This document shows, one piece after another, positions 63,701-64,000 of a stretch of DNA of 64,000 bases. Origin of the DNA: Rhabditoides inermis. Its lineage: Eukaryota; Nematoda; Chromadorea; Rhabditida; Rhabditidae. The number at the start of each line of letters is the position of its first letter. The first letter of the stretch is position 1. The stretch lies in assembly GCA_963966185.1 (NCBI GenBank), contig CAWZYM010000055.1, forward strand, positions 170,357-234,356, written 5' to 3'. A model generated the notes under the pieces. That model worked only from the letters and a program-made list of their open reading frames with translations, was not told the origin of the DNA and ran no database searches. The position numbers were made by a program, and so were the translations under genes.

Positions 63701-63882
63701 CGCCTCACAGAGAGAGCGGCTGGCGCGCAGGCTGCCCCGCATGTGAATGAGCGCGTAGCGATTTCAAGCAAGAAATTATGGCGCTCACCGCTTGCTGGCA
63801 AATTCGCAAAAGAGCACAGCGTCGCGTGTGTGCGGCGCGGTCGTGGGCCTGACCGCTCTCGACTGTGCAACTATCCGGACCG
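63677..63882. mobile_element. Small MITE of 206 bp
   Basis: CCCGGATAGTTGCACAG at the left end is inverted as CTGTGCAACTATCCGG at the right. The interior is GC-richer, with no coding capacity. Confidence 0.7.
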
Positions 63883-64000
63883 TGTCTACTAACACAATAT
63901 GTAAGAGTTATAGCCATATAGTTTGTACATTTGCTTTTATCACCGTAATCAGAGGATCTATATCCCAAAGGACATAGGTCTTGCCCAAGGACACCTCCGA
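63883..64000. other. No feature recognised
   Basis: 118 bp to the window edge, with no clear coding or repeat signal. Confidence 0.4.

Overview
This window is nuclear DNA from an invertebrate animal whose lineage I cannot name. Nine protein-coding genes have many exons, GT-AG (sometimes GC-AG) introns that are often only 40-60 nt, and the standard code. Recognised products include an R-Smad, a DUSP19-type and a PPM1D/Wip1-type phosphatase, a SPOP-like MATH-BTB adaptor, CCT5, PSMD5 and mitochondrial methylmalonyl-CoA mutase. Together these point to a metazoan.

Layout. 845-6100 (-): five exons of an unrecognised 173-aa protein, with a 3.75-kb intron holding a large foldback element. 6474-14168 (-): complete CCT5, ten exons. 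15437-16056 (-): three consistent exons of an unrecognised gene. 17504-18361 (-) and 18680-22349 (+): DUSP19-like and PPM1D-like phosphatases, head to head. 22976-25150 (+): MATH-BTB gene, convergent with an R-Smad at 25462-27257 (-). 27640-37140: mostly retrotransposon debris (RTE-like and CR1/jockey-like LINEs, TTAA-flanked inverted-repeat elements) plus one decayed EF-2 exon. 38003-40783 (-) and 41078-44804 (+): two unrecognised genes, one a long coiled coil, head to head. 47077-49362 (-) and 49674-54547 (+): PSMD5 and methylmalonyl-CoA mutase, head to head. 54728-64000: retrotransposon-rich, with an almost full-length LINE, a SINE with clear target-site duplications, and several truncated LINEs and MITEs.

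The genes are housekeeping and signalling genes and do not form one pathway. PPM1D-like and DUSP19-like proteins both act on stress-kinase signalling and share a 318-bp intergenic region. PSMD5 assists proteasome base assembly, CCT5 is a ring subunit of the cytosolic chaperonin, and methylmalonyl-CoA mutase feeds propionate carbon into the TCA cycle.

The most interesting material is the interplay of transposons and introns. In the PPM1D-like gene the inverted terminal repeat of a foldback element runs into the coding exon and lies next to the splice donor. In the 319-aa gene a 2.3-kb foldback element makes up almost a whole intron. Four elements flanked by TTAA (one side TTGA in one case) suggest a piggyBac-type MITE family, two of them cutting LINE reading frames. 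Four genes have a 3' splice acceptor 0-6 nt before the start codon, which suggests spliced-leader trans-splicing. All exon boundaries were read by eye and checked for phase; none was tested against transcripts.
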